DNA of 64,000 nucleotides, from assembly GCA_014526335.1 (NCBI GenBank), contig JACTAT010000085.1, forward strand, positions 1 through 64,000, in the 5' to 3' direction. The translations under genes were made by a program, and so were the position numbers. This document shows, one piece after another, positions 24,134-30,810 of the stretch (positions are counted from its first letter, which is position 1; each line of letters opens with the position of its first letter). A model generated the notes under the pieces. It did not search any database. It saw nothing but the letters and a program-made list of their open reading frames with translations, and had not been told where the DNA came from. Origin of the DNA: Chrysaora quinquecirrha. Taxonomy: Eukaryota > Cnidaria > Scyphozoa > Semaeostomeae > Pelagiidae.

Positions 24134-27100
24134 TGACTGACTGACTGACTGACTGACTGACTGACTGACTGACTGACTGACTGACTGACTGACTGACTGG
24201 CTGGCTGGCTGACTGACTCACTGACTGACTCACTGACTCACTGACTGGCTGGCTGGCTGACTGACTGACTGACTGACTGACTGACTCACTGACTGACTGA
24301 CTGACCGACTGACTGACTGACTGACTGACTGACTGACTGACTGACTGACTGACTGACTGACTGACTGACTGACTGACTGACTGACTGACTGACTGACTGA
24401 CTGTCTGACTGACTGTCTGACTGTATGACTCACTGAATGACTGTGGGATAGTAATTTATGTGAAATAACTGTTCCTATTACAGTCACGCCGGGGTTGAGG
24501 TTGCGTTTGTTCATCTACTTTTCCTACTAGCGACTGGCGCTTAACATCTTCATCTTCACCACATTCACCTTCACTCACTGTGTTTAATGTAATTTTTTCT
24601 TTCAGTTTCAGACAGAGCGTTGTCACTCGGATAAGATGAGAACCGACTACAAAGAATGCCTAAATGCTGAAAATTACTTCGAAATATTGAAATACAATTA
24701 GGTATGACACCTACAGTAAATGAACACCTCCCTCGTTTGAGGACTTCGTGGATAATAACGCGGACAACCGCACACAGAAACGAGGCGGTTTCAAAAGGAC
24801 GCAGTTGTTTGAAGAGGAATCCCCATCGAAAAGGGAAGGCAGGGAAACTCGAATTCTTCACGGCGTAGTGGTAGCTTTTTGCCTGCTGATGAAATAGAAA
24901 GTAAGCGCAAGCGAAGATGATAGTTTTGTAATAAAATGTTAAGTAACCGTTTTTATACATTAGTTTGTAGGTTTGCTGTAATTTCAACGCTTCTACGCGT
25001 TGAATCAGAAACAGCGATAGACCTTTTGACATTTCCTGGAAAATGGTAGAAACCTTGAGTAAGGGAAGCTTCTCTGAGGTCAACGACCTTGATTACAGTC
25101 GCGTTAGGGGGGTTAGTGAAGCAAATTTACTTCGAATTCATTAATGTATCGAAGAAAGGGGGAGAAAAGGAATCTGTAACAGTAAATGTTAAAATTATCT
25201 GCAGAAACTGCAAGTAACGAACAAGAAGGAAAATACTTGATAAAATGCCTGCTAGACTAGATAAACTGGCACTTGGAACCTTTCTTTCATTTATTTTCTT
25301 TGAAACGTGAATGTTAAAAATTTGCTACAATATCTCACTTAAAACGACCGCAATTCCGGCCTTTTTACACGGTGAGGATTCCGTTACTCGAGCTGCCTAC
25401 CATTTTCAAGCAAAATCTCGCGCCGACCCAGACCTCTTTGAAAAGGTCAATTTTGTATCGTTTTATAAAGAAAGAAAATACTGCTGACAGGCTACTTTTG
25501 GCCTATAGCTTCAGACGGATAGTAAGAGAAAACAGAAGCCTAATACGTCCCTCGTTTAGCCAAGGTGAGCCAGTTTAAACCAAGCCAGTTTAACAAATGT
25601 AGCGATCTGGTTGGTCAATCTAACGAATCGAGCTGATCTGATTGGTTGAAATTTGGTTACCTTTTCGACGAACTGTCACCATCAGCGAATTTGGTAAAAC
25701 ATTCAAGACTTCGAGTTGTTGATACCAAATTTGTATTAAGCATCCAAAATCTAAGTATTTCAACTCAGTCTAAGTATTTCACTGATCTCCGTGCAATGCA
25801 ATGTTTCACTAGCCTTTGTACCGTTGATTTTATGAGCGTTCAAAGTTCCCTGTTCTAAGGGTTTAACAGTGAAAAGTGATTGTTTGGGAAACTTTTCACC
25901 CCGATGGATCTAAGCCTTTACGAAATCGTAAAATGTTGAACCCTCATGAAATCCAAACAGTAAGTGCTAGGGCGATGAATCTTTGTATCAAGAATTAATT
26001 TGGATGCTTGATACGAATTCGGTAGAACCTATCAAAAACTCTAGCCTTTATCTCAAAACTCTAGTTTTGAAAAATTTGCAAATGATGACCGAATAACTTC
26101 AGTTCGGTTAAGTAGTTTTGTTGTTGTTCAGGGCTTGAAAAATTAAGATTGAGGCTTTCTCGTCTTAATTTTTCGGTTTCATTTTTTATTGTAAGCTTTC
26201 GATGCTGTTGTATATTTTTGTACGAAAACAATGTTTTTAAAAATCGTTTTCTGGCTGTACGAAGGACGAGGTTTCTATTATCATTTTGTCACTGACTGCT
26301 TGTGTTGAGCGCCTAATTCTCCATGAAGCTGTCCCCTCGTTGTCCCCTTATTCGACCCTTCGCGCCGGAAATTTTTTAGCCCACCACTTGATTCTGAATT
26401 GGGTTCTTTCGCAGTTTTTACGATAGCTCCTCGTTACAAATGCAAATTATCGGAATAATTGGCTTGATTATTATAAGCCGCCCTTGAATATAACCCACCC
26501 TTGATTATAAGCCGCTCTTGAATTTAAGCCGCCCTTGAATATAACCCACCCTTGATTATAAGCCGCCCTTGATAATAAGCCGCCCATGAATATAAGCCGC
26601 CCTTGAATATAAGCTGTCCTCGATTATAAGCCGCCCTTGACTATACGCCGCCCTTGACTATACGCCGCCCTTGATTATAAGCCGCCCATGAATATAAGCC
26701 GCCCTTGAATATAAGCTGTCCTCGATTATAAGCCGCCCTTGAAAGTAAGCCGCCCTTGACTATACGCCGCCCTTGATTATAAGCCGCCCATGAATATAAG
26801 CCGCCCTTGAATATAAGCTGTCCTCGATTATAAGCCGCCCTTGAAAGTAACCCGCCCTTGACTATATGCCGCCCTTGATTATAAGCCGCCCATGAATATA
26901 AGCCGCCCTTGAATATAAGCTGTCCTCGATTATAAGCCGCCCTTGAAAGTAAGCCGCCCTTGACTATACGCCGCCCATGAATATAAGCCGCCCATGAATA
27001 TAAGCCGCCCATGAATATAAGCCGCCCTTGAATATAAGCTGTCCTCGATTATAAGCCGCTCTTGAATTTAAGCCGCCCTTGACTATACGCCGCCCTTGAT

Positions 27101-30100
27101 TATAAGCCGCCCATGAATATAAGCCGCCCTTGAATATAAGCTGTCCTCGATTATAAGCCGCCCTTTAAAGTAAGCCGCCCTTGACTATACGCCGCCCATG
27201 AATATAAGCCGCCCATGAATATAAGCCGCCCATGAATATAAGCCGCCCATGAATATAAGCCGCCCATGAATATAAGCCGCCCTTGATTATAAGCCGCCCA
27301 TGAATATAAGCCGCCCTTGAATATACGCCGCCCTTGAATATACGAAGTCTTGTTGTAGGCCCACCAGTTGAAATTTTTGACCCGCGAAGAGGGCAATGTC
27401 TAAAAAGATGCATTGTACAAGAACAGAGTAGTTTTTTCAGCTGTTTTGACCATTTGTTTTTTAGCTTATCAGATTATTCAAACTGAATTGAATTCTGAAT
27501 AGAACTTCCACGGGTACCTGTTGTTGACCTTATAATGATGAGTGGAGTGTGGAGTTGCTTAGCTCAGCTCAAACCGAATTCTCCTAGGTCTGGGTCCTGG
27601 TCCTTTCTTGTTCCCAGGTCCTCTGGTCCATAAAACCACGTGAATTCAACACTTGACATATTACATCCCTTCTTCCGTGATCTAAACAAATTCCTAAAGG
27701 TCAGAACTCGTCTTCGTCTGCTTCCTCGTCGCGTCAAAGTGAACACAACGAATCAAGAAAAGATTTGCAGAAGAGATACTCGTTTAGTAGGTGAGTATTA
27801 CTTCAAGTTTTATCTTTTGTTTTTAACATAAATTCTTGTTTTAGTACAGTAATATTTAAATTTTTCGATGTTATTCTGGTTGAGTTTTGTGTGGATATTT
27901 TTCCAGTCTGTTTTTGCGGCGACATGAGGTTTTTTGCGTTGAATACAAATTTCTATCCAACAATAGGCATATTTACTTTCATGAAAATGATTCTTTGCAA
28001 AATACATGTCTTGGAAAGTTTTATTCACCTAATTTAATAGGCCTTTTTTATCGCAAAATGAGGTCTATTTGGTTTCAACTTTCGAAAATAAGGCAATAGC
28101 AAACGATATATGTATTTCTGCCATTCTTGATTTGATAACTTCCACGACGACTTTTAATTCGTTTTGTCAATATTTACCGCAAGTGTTGAAAAGAGGGCTT
28201 TGATAAAAGAGAAAAATGGCTTCACGCTGTGTTAAAATATAATATACTATAATTTTCACGAGATCTGCGAAATCACGAAAAGAATTACGATTCCTTCCTT
28301 CATGAAAGTATACCTGTTTGAAAAGATTAAATTTTAATAAGGAAAACCACAAATCTAAATTCTTTGTGAGTGCACAGTGCCCATTGGCAAAAGATTATGA
28401 AAACAGCAACAGAATCGAACTCCACAAAAGATTGGAATTTAAGCGTAACCGAGATTACGATTTCTTATTTCGTATTGCTAAAATTTTAAAACAGAATTTG
28501 AATTAGCTACTTTGCTTAAGATATTTTGTTTAACTTAAAATTTCAAAAGAAAGACGTGACAAAAGGGGATAAAAATTTGTGGCCTAAAGGTCTCTTTCGC
28601 AGTACAAAAGTTCCAGATTTCTTTACGATTACGTGCTCCCCACTCCACGAGTCTTACGCTCCCCATTTTACATAGACTTGCTTCCCAAGTCCCTAACTTT
28701 CACTCACATTGAATTGAATTGATGTTGTTGTTGTTCACTACAGTTGAAGCGTCCAGTAATTCAATTCAATAGCGATTACTACGACTCATGTAGTAAGTCT
28801 ACATTTTACATTCGTTGTAGTCTACGCTCCTCCACACTCCGCCACCCTGCTCCACTCTTAGGAAACAGCAATTTTGTTATCAGCATTCTCTCTTCTTTCA
28901 TATCTTTCAGCCATGTTCTTGATGTTCTAGGTAAATTTGGTGGATTACAAAACAAAGCGCCTCCCATAGACAGATTGCAAGGTGTTTTCTCAAGTCCACT
29001 GCCTGCTAATTATAATCAGCTTTGTACACAGATTGGTAAGTCCAGACTAGCCATGTTTAAAATCCTTTCACAAAGTTTGCATACTTGATATTGCTTGTCG
29101 TCCCCAATAATTTTTTTTGACAATTTTCTAACCTTCCCCTGCTCATTAAATTTTCCGCAATACCTGCACCATTTTTGGCTATGTGAAATCACAAATGAAA
29201 TTTTGGAAAATTGTCCTTACATTCAGCCTTTTTATATAATCCATACTTAATTGCTTTTCGTCCCCCATAAATCAATTTTTTTCGACAATTTTCTTACCTT
29301 TCCCCTGCTTATTAAATTTTCCGCAATACCTGCACCATTTTTGGCTATGTGAAAATCACAAATGAAATTATGGAAAAATGTCTTGCATTCAGCCTTATAA
29401 ATAACTACACATCGATATTTACATTCATTGGCATTTTACTGATAGTTTTGATAACGAAGAGTTCTGTAGTCGACTAGAATTCAACCCCACTTAATCAAAA
29501 CCCCCCTCTAATTAGATCTCGTTAAAAGTTTCCAACCTCTCCCCTCCATTTATCCTGGATTTTGAAAAAATTTGCTTGTTAGTCTTTTAATTTCTATTCT
29601 TTGTATACCCATCTCTTTCAGATTTGCTTTCAAGTTTTGAAGCTGTGGTTGCACGACATACTGAAGCTAAAGCTGAGCTGGAGGTAAACAAATTCTTTTC
29701 ATGAGAAATTCGGGTTTGAATCATGTAAGATTTCTTCAGTATCAATAATTGAGAGCAGCAGTATCAGTATCTCTACGAAGTTGTCCTACTCAAACGATTC
29801 CAGCCCACGCATTTTACGTGCCTGCAGAGAACGAGCAGAAAACACACGGAGTCAGACGACATTTGAAAGACGATTCTTTATCTTTTCTATTGAAGCTGAC
29901 TTTGCATGAATGACTGACTGACGACTGACTGACTGACTGACTGACTGACTGACTGACTGACTGACTGACTGACTGACTGACTGACTGACTGACTGACTGA
30001 CTGACTGACTGACTGACTGACTGACTGACTGACTGACTGACTGACTGACTGACTGACTGACTGGCTGGCTGGCTGACTGACTCACTGACTGACTCACTGA

Positions 30101-30795
30101 CTCACTGACTGGCTGGCTGGCTGACTGACTGACTGACTGACTGACTGACTGACTGACTGACTGACTGACTGACTGACTGACTGACTGACTGACTGACTGA
30201 CTGACTGACTGACTGACTGACTGACTGACTGACTGACTGACTGACTGACTGACTGACTGACTGACTGACTGACTGTCTGACTGACTGTCTGACTGTATGA
30301 CTCACTGAATGACTGTGGGATAGTAATTTATGTGAAATAACTGTTCCTATTACAGTCACGCCGGGGTTGAGGTTGCGTTTGTTCATCTACTTTTCCTACT
30401 AGCGACTGGCGCTTAACATCTTCATCTTCACCACATTCACCTTCACTCACTGTGTTTAATGTAATTTTTTCTTTCAGTTTCAGACAGAGCGTTGTCACTC
30501 GGATAAGATGAGAACCGACTACAAAGAATGCCTAAATGCTGAAAAATTACTTCGAAATATTGAAATACAATTAGGTATGACACCTACAGTAAATGAACAC
30601 CCTCCCTCGTTTGAGGACTTCGTGGATAATAACGCGGACAACCGCACACAGAAACGAGGCGGTTTCAAAAGGACGCAGTTGTTTGAAGAGGAATCCCCAT
30701 CGAAAAGGGGAAGGCAGGGAAACTCGAATTCTTCACGGCGTAGTGGTAGCTTTTTGCCTGCTGATGAAATAGAAAGTAAGCGCAAGCGAAGATGA
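2297..30795 (+). CDS. SMCHD1: SMCHD1 orthologue, C-terminal part (multi-exon)
   Basis: SMCHD1 is a non-canonical SMC-type chromatin protein with a GHKL ATPase, a long row of beta-sandwich domains and a homodimerising hinge; in mammals it acts in X inactivation and repeat silencing. Only the part after the ATPase is in the window. Exons inferred from GT-AG sites and phase: 2297-2359, 4774-4900, 5682-5759, 5880-6035, 6926-7051, 8620-8678, 9890-9975, 10780-10901, 11255-11316, 11640-11723, 13170-13301, 14355-14631, 16080-16199, 16489-16577, 17243-17362, 17700-17801, 18223-18311, 18734-18837, 20028-20098, then 23056-23160, 23742-23803, 24606-24920 (copy A) or 28931-29035, 29622-29683, 30478-30795 (copy B). 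Segments expected from vertebrate SMCHD1 are not found between 2359 and 4774, 7051 and 8620, or 20098 and 23056. One phase break (11723 to 13170) looks like a homopolymer error. I recognised it from residue patterns, without a database search. Confidence 0.9.
2441..2570 (+). mobile_element. 5S rRNA-related SINE-like repeat, copy 1
   Basis: The segment GGCAACTGAAGTATAAAGC followed by CTGGATGGATCATTTTC resembles the 5S rRNA internal promoter (AGTTAAGC, then GGATGGGTGAC), with decay. The same extended sequence recurs at 8781-8935 in a better-preserved form. The ends are approximate. Confidence 0.5.
2573..3727. mobile_element. TIR element built of CTATCTCGAAC modules, internally duplicated
   Basis: The left end reads TACAGTTGA then TCCGCTATCTCGA. 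The right end (3700-3727) is its inverted form, AGATAGCGGATGTCAACTGTA. The interior repeats GCTATCTCGAAC-type modules. Two internal tandem duplications are visible: about 240 bases (2577-2818 against 2819-3060) and about 330 bases (3061-3380 against 3381-3727, both starting near TATAAGTTCGCCTAGCGGAG). A second copy of the inverted end at 3355-3380 agrees with this. No coding capacity is seen. Confidence 0.7.
3858..4215. mobile_element. TIR element of the ACACG-TTTATAAG family
   Basis: The left end ACACGTTTTTTTT is followed by AAGGAACACC and TTATAAGGAACTCGAGGC. The right part contains TTAGGTTCCTTATAA, inverted to the left. The interior is rich in AAGGAACT modules. Related elements lie at 39655-40430 and 50268-51230. 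The right edge is uncertain because it runs into the Penelope-like fragment. Confidence 0.55.
4216..4425 (+). pseudogene. GIY-YIG endonuclease fragment of a Penelope-like retroelement
   Basis: A frame of about 60 codons starts with [18 protein letters not shown] and RIKQH. It has the GIY...YVG spacing of GIY-YIG nucleases, with the cysteine pair typical of those fused to the C-terminus of Penelope-like reverse transcriptases. There is no start codon, and the frame decays into A/T-rich sequence after about 4350. A reverse-transcriptase fragment lies on the opposite strand at 22648-22971. The next 250 bases (4470-4690) hold a loose foldback of GCAGTTCC-type words and nothing coding. Confidence 0.6.
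4774..7051 (+). CDS. SMCHD1: SMCHD1 exons of the beta-sandwich region, part 1
   Basis: This group holds exons 4774-4900, 5682-5759, 5880-6035 and 6926-7051. After one leading base they are in phase 0 throughout. They encode an Ig-like stretch containing DDHGN, then [11 protein letters not shown] and LAGPAS, then [14 protein letters not shown]. The repeated D-x-x-GN turns and the LxGPA motif are what vertebrate SMCHD1 shows between its ATPase and hinge. The isolated exon 2297-2359 ([11 protein letters not shown]) precedes them, but its phase does not join directly to 4774. At least one exon is therefore missing or unrecognised between them, in a region filled by repeats. Acceptors and donors are all canonical. 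Confidence 0.85.
5095..5571. mobile_element. TIR element built of AATAAACGCCGCC modules
   Basis: The left end CCGTATTTCCTCTAATAAAC is matched by its inverted form, ending AAATACGGTA at 5571, an inverted repeat of about 25 bases. Both arms contain several AATAAACGCCGCC modules. The centre (5285-5460) is A/T-rich and non-coding. It lies in an SMCHD1 intron. Confidence 0.8.
7232..7487. mobile_element. TIR element, TTTGGCCA/CAAACATTG family, copy 1
   Basis: Inverted ends contain CGAACATTGTTGG (left) and CCAACAATGTTCGATCG (right), with GTCAAACATTTG-like words inside. Further copies or fragments lie at about 18925-19212, 22385-22580, 45305-45620, 45862-46086, 51610-52045, 54262-54370, 56822-57188 and 61600-61760. 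All are intronic or intergenic. Edges are approximate. Confidence 0.65.
7787..8610. mobile_element. hAT-like non-autonomous element (CAGGGCCGT ends)
   Basis: The left end CAGGGCCGTAGCTACG is followed by a G-run. The right end is the inverted form, ACGACGGCCCTG at 8599-8610. CAGGG-type tips are typical of hAT elements, but I see no clear 8-bp target duplication. No transposase is visible. The element stops 9 bases before the proposed SMCHD1 exon at 8620. Confidence 0.6.
8620..11723 (+). CDS. SMCHD1: SMCHD1 exons of the beta-sandwich region, part 2
   Basis: This group holds exons 8620-8678, 9890-9975, 10780-10901, 11255-11316 and 11640-11723, with phases 2, 1, 0 and 2 at the inner junctions, all consistent. 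Readable pieces are [11 protein letters not shown], then [20 protein letters not shown], then [16 protein letters not shown], then DPGNHFFF, then [17 protein letters not shown]. They match in order the vertebrate SMCHD1 segment ahead of the PVKLVPK motif. The first exon's acceptor (TATCAG, 8614-8619) lies next to the right end of a hAT-like element, and the exon expected before it is not found. The acceptor of 9890-9975 is purine-rich and therefore less certain. Confidence 0.8.
8781..8935 (+). mobile_element. 5S rRNA-related SINE-like repeat, copy 2
   Basis: GAAGTTAAGCTTGGTC followed about 15 bases later by CTGGATGGGTGAC reproduces the order and spacing of the 5S rRNA internal control region. 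The sequence downstream (CCGGGTGGATGAGAAACTAA onward) is shared with the copy at 2441-2570. It is too diverged to be a working 5S gene. Confidence 0.55.
8942..9356 (+). mobile_element. Mutator-like MITE, copy 2, with 9-bp target duplication
   Basis: The terminal inverted repeats are CAGCCTCGTCCCCAGG and CCTGGGGATGAGGTTG. It is flanked by TTATAGTGC (8933-8941) and TTACAGTGC (9357-9365), a 9-bp duplication with one mismatch, as expected for Mutator-like elements. The interior carries a perfect TGACGTCA palindrome and no coding frame. It lies in an SMCHD1 intron. Confidence 0.85.
10115..10495. mobile_element. GGGGGAGTACTT repeat element
   Basis: CCCGGGGGGAGTACTTAATG and GGTACGGGTATGTGCCG at the left are answered by the inverted GGCACATCCTCGTACC and GCCCCCCGG near 10455-10495. 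It is related to the elements at 40916-41400 and 49035-49640. Confidence 0.6.
12026..12216 (-). mobile_element. tRNA-derived SINE-like repeat, family 2
   Basis: Read on the reverse strand it begins GTGCTGTGGCGTCGTGGTGA (A-box-like) and carries GGGTTCGAGCCC (B-box-like). The tail ends in words like TTCACCTTCACCTTTC. Other copies: 16605-16785 (-), 43406-43594 (-), 46247-46440 (+), 56270-56445 (+). Several lie inside introns of SMCHD1 and the dynein gene. Confidence 0.75.
12640..12985. repeat. C-run module repeat (CCAACCCCC / ATTATTC words)
   Basis: Flanks rich in AACCCCC, CCCCCCAATTATTC and TTTATTAA words surround an A/T-rich centre. The left GGAGTACCGAATAATCG is inverted in the right CGATTATTCGGTACTTC-like end near 12980, so it is probably another TIR element. 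A related decayed copy is near 38270-38525. Confidence 0.5.
13170..16577 (+). CDS. SMCHD1: SMCHD1 exons: last beta-sandwich and coiled-coil segment
   Basis: This group holds exons 13170-13301, 14355-14631, 16080-16199 and 16489-16577. The first encodes [17 protein letters not shown], a hallmark of SMCHD1. The second, 92 codons, encodes [13 protein letters not shown] through [10 protein letters not shown] to SFLFYDD, closing the last beta-sandwich. The third and fourth encode a charged helical stretch ([33 protein letters not shown]) that should form the coiled coil leading into the hinge. Phases 0, 1, 1 and 0 are consistent. Entry into 13170 is out of phase with the preceding exon by one base. 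Confidence 0.9.
13727..14107. mobile_element. Harbinger-like MITE with TTA target duplication
   Basis: The ends GGGCCTGTTTAT and its inverted form ATAAACAGGCCC are followed inward by AATCATCC and CCTTCCAGC arms. Direct TTA repeats sit at 13724-13726 and 14108-14110. The interior contains GGTGAGATCTCACC-type palindromes. It has no coding frame and lies in an SMCHD1 intron. Confidence 0.75.
14697..15090. mobile_element. Foldback element (CTTTTCAAC / CCTCTAGTC arms)
   Basis: The left arm (CCTTTTCAACCAAGAGC, then ACGCCTCTAGTC) is inverted on the right (GACTAGAGGCGAAAA, then AATTTCCCTCA). A better-preserved relative is at 20245-20650, where CCTTTTCAACTAAGGGCCTC pairs with GAGGCTCTTAGTTGAAAAGG. 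Confidence 0.6.
15445..15859 (+). mobile_element. Mutator-like MITE, copy 3, with 9-bp target duplication
   Basis: The perfect 16-base inverted ends are CAACCTCGTCCCCAGG and CCTGGGGACGAGGTTG. It is flanked by GTGATCTCA (15436-15444) and GTGATTTCA (15860-15868). It has the same interior as 8942-9356, including TGACGTCA. It lies in an SMCHD1 intron. Confidence 0.88.
16605..16785 (-). mobile_element. tRNA-derived SINE-like repeat, family 2, second copy
   Basis: This is a close relative of 12026-12216. On the reverse strand it shows GTGCTGTGGCGTCGTGGTG and GGGTTCGAGCCCTGCC. It begins about 25 bases after an SMCHD1 donor site. Confidence 0.75.
17243..20098 (+). CDS. SMCHD1: SMCHD1 hinge-domain exons
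   Basis: This group holds exons 17243-17362, 17700-17801, 18223-18311, 18734-18837 and 20028-20098, with phases 0, 0, 2, 1 and 0. They encode a linker rich in Lys/Arg ending ILGK, then the SMC hinge: [60 protein letters not shown] and [18 protein letters not shown]. This is the most conserved part of SMCHD1 and settles the identity. In vertebrates the hinge homodimerises and binds nucleic acid. The conserved GMLLGDT helix is intact. The following exon (with the CPTLLTRDG-type motif in vertebrates) is not visible before 23056; a 147-bp array and a retroelement fragment fill the interval. Confidence 0.93.
17425..17660. mobile_element. TIR element, GGCTAAACTAGGAGA/GTCGCGCG family, copy 1
   Basis: The left GTGGCTAAACTAGGAAATATG and the right GGTGGCTAAACTGGGAGACA bracket repeated AGCGAGCAACATG, GTCTCCCAGAAACATTT and GTCTCTCGCTACAAATTTTG words. 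Other copies: 47995-48185, 52288-52553 and 61340-61590 (the last inverted). Edges are approximate. Confidence 0.6.
18425..18600 (+). mobile_element. tRNA-derived SINE-like repeat, family 3
   Basis: TTGGCTCAGCGGTAT (A-box-like) and TCCTGGGTTCAAAATC (B-box-like) follow a shared leader GGGAGGAGAGTCTGAG. The second copy is at about 57740-57900 (GGGAGGAGAGCCTTGAG, TGTTCGAATCCC). Ends are approximate. Confidence 0.5.
18925..19212. mobile_element. TIR element, TTTGGCCA/CAAACATTG family, copy 2
   Basis: This is the clearest copy. The left GGCTCTGGCCAAACGATCAA is answered on the right by TTGTTTGATCGTTTGGCCAG. The interior contains GTTGGTCAAACATTTG and inverted relatives. Confidence 0.75.
19225..19442. 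mobile_element. TIR element with YY1-like words, copy 1
   Basis: The left CAATAGACGCTTCCGCAAAA and the right TTTTGCGGAAACCTCTATTG are inverted. Within the arms GGAATTCTGGGAATAATTTC pairs with GAAATTATTCCCAGAATTCC. The left arm contains AAAGATGGCCGCC. The second copy is at 54387-54608 and a fragment lies near 55255-55330. Confidence 0.75.
20118..21930. mobile_element. AATAAGCCCC-module TIR element, expanded and carrying a nested insertion
   Basis: It starts near TACCATAAATCATGAAATAAGC and proceeds into modules such as TTATTCGAGGGAGGG. It is interrupted by the foldback element at 20245-20650. Beyond this, its right part has been amplified into the 147-bp array. Relatives lie at 48310-48728 and 50008-51361. 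Confidence 0.6.
20782..21925. repeat. 147-bp tandem array, about 7.8 units
   Basis: The word GAGGATTTACGGTATAAGG recurs starting at 20911, 21058, 21205, 21352, 21499, 21646 and 21793, exactly 147 bases apart each time. Units differ at few positions. Since 147 is divisible by 3, one frame stays open for over 300 codons (21098-22063), with a 49-residue repeated peptide. I regard that as a by-product of the period. Confidence 0.95.
22385..22580. mobile_element. TTTGGCCA/CAAACATTG family, truncated copy
   Basis: It contains AACGCCTTGTTGCTAAGAAA and GGTCAAACATTTTTGAC and ends TGATCGTTTGGCTAGGG. The left end is not clear. The sequence before it (22064-22380) shows nothing recognisable. Confidence 0.5.
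22648..22971 (-). pseudogene. Reverse-transcriptase fragment, Penelope-like
   Basis: An open stretch of about 107 codons on the reverse strand contains [19 protein letters not shown] and later [10 protein letters not shown]. The layout (helical start with RQLND and Y, then a [FY]YxLPK motif) resembles the N-terminal fingers region of Penelope-like and related GIY-YIG-linked reverse transcriptases. The catalytic YxDD region is absent. The fragment ends at the 18-base inverted repeat that precedes the large duplication. Confidence 0.6.
22955..23000. repeat. Perfect 18-bp inverted repeat at the duplication boundary
   Basis: CGCAATCTTATCCTCAAT (22955-22972) and its exact reverse complement (22983-23000) are separated by a 10-base A/T-rich loop. 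The left arm belongs to the retroelement fragment. The right arm ends one or two bases before homology between the two 5.88-kb copies begins. Confidence 0.9.
23056..24920 (+). CDS. SMCHD1: SMCHD1 C-terminal exons, copy A (frame-damaged)
   Basis: This group holds exons 23056-23160, 23742-23803 and 24606-24920. The first encodes [15 protein letters not shown] and [15 protein letters not shown]; its start is either the TAG at 23055 (giving Gly-Lys-Phe with phase 1) or a TTTCAG acceptor near 23035. The second encodes [20 protein letters not shown]. The last exon is three bases shorter than copy B, with single-base losses near 24670, 24727 and 24833. About 54 codons are therefore out of frame before the frame is restored, and the conserved LGMTPT stretch is lost. 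AATAAA follows at 24930-24935. This could be sequencing error in this copy or a decayed duplicate. Confidence 0.8.
24030..24441. repeat. (CTGA)n microsatellite, copy A
   Basis: About 400 bases of CTGACTGA, with occasional CTGG, CTCA and CTTA variants. It lies in the last SMCHD1 intron. The reverse frames read as serine/glutamine/valine repeats, which are not genes. Confidence 0.97.
26470..27343. repeat. 17-bp tandem array (ATAAGCCGCCCTTGAAT), copy A
   Basis: About 51 units of the 17-base word, with variants GCCGCCCATGAAT, GCTGTCCTCGATT and CGCCGCCCTTGACT ordered in a higher-order pattern. It is followed by ATACGAAGTCTTG. Because 3 x 17 = 51, all reverse frames show a 17-residue periodic peptide, which I do not consider coding. 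Confidence 0.95.
28931..30795 (+). CDS. SMCHD1: SMCHD1 C-terminal exons, copy B (intact)
   Basis: This group holds exons 28931-29035, 29622-29683 and 30478-30795, with phases 1, 0 and stop. The last exon has 105 codons plus TGA at 30793-30795. It encodes [20 protein letters not shown] followed by a lysine/arginine-rich tail ending ESKRKRR. The helix plus LGMTP motif and basic tail match the end of vertebrate SMCHD1. AATAAA sits 10 bases past the stop (30805-30810). If both copies are real, splicing from the hinge into this copy would have to skip copy A. Confidence 0.88.
29910..30315. repeat. (CTGA)n microsatellite, copy B
   Basis: This is the same tract as 24030-24441, purer and slightly different in length. 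The CTTA and CCGA interruptions of copy A are missing. Confidence 0.97.
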
Positions 30796-30804
30796 TAGTT
30801 TTGT

Positions 30805-30810
30805 AATAAA
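30805..30810 (+). promoter_or_regulatory. Polyadenylation signal of SMCHD1 (copy B)
   Basis: A perfect AATAAA lies immediately after the SMCHD1 stop codon, with the same arrangement as in copy A (24930-24935). The predicted 3' UTR is very short. Confidence 0.6.

Larger units (their letters stand above)
23002..28876. repeat. Large tandem duplication, copy A
   Basis: This 5875-base unit is repeated as copy B from 28877 to about 34754. Both begin at TTATCAGCATTCTCTC and end at AACAGCAATTTTG. Copy A contains the last SMCHD1 exons, a (CTGA)n tract and a 17-bp repeat array. Apart from these I see no gene: 24940-26460 and 27350-28870 are A/T-rich non-coding sequence. Confidence 0.95.

Noticed and set aside
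24030..24514. Ser/Gln/Val-repeat frames on the - strand (also 29852-30386)
   Set aside because: They are translations of the CTGA microsatellite.
26470..27343. CRISPR-like array
   Set aside because: The units are contiguous 17-base words without unique spacers, in an animal genome.
26641..27413. Gly/Tyr/Trp-rich repeat frames on the - strand (also 32517-33287)
   Set aside because: They are translations of the 17-bp array. The same peptide appears in shifted form in several frames, as expected from a period not divisible by three.
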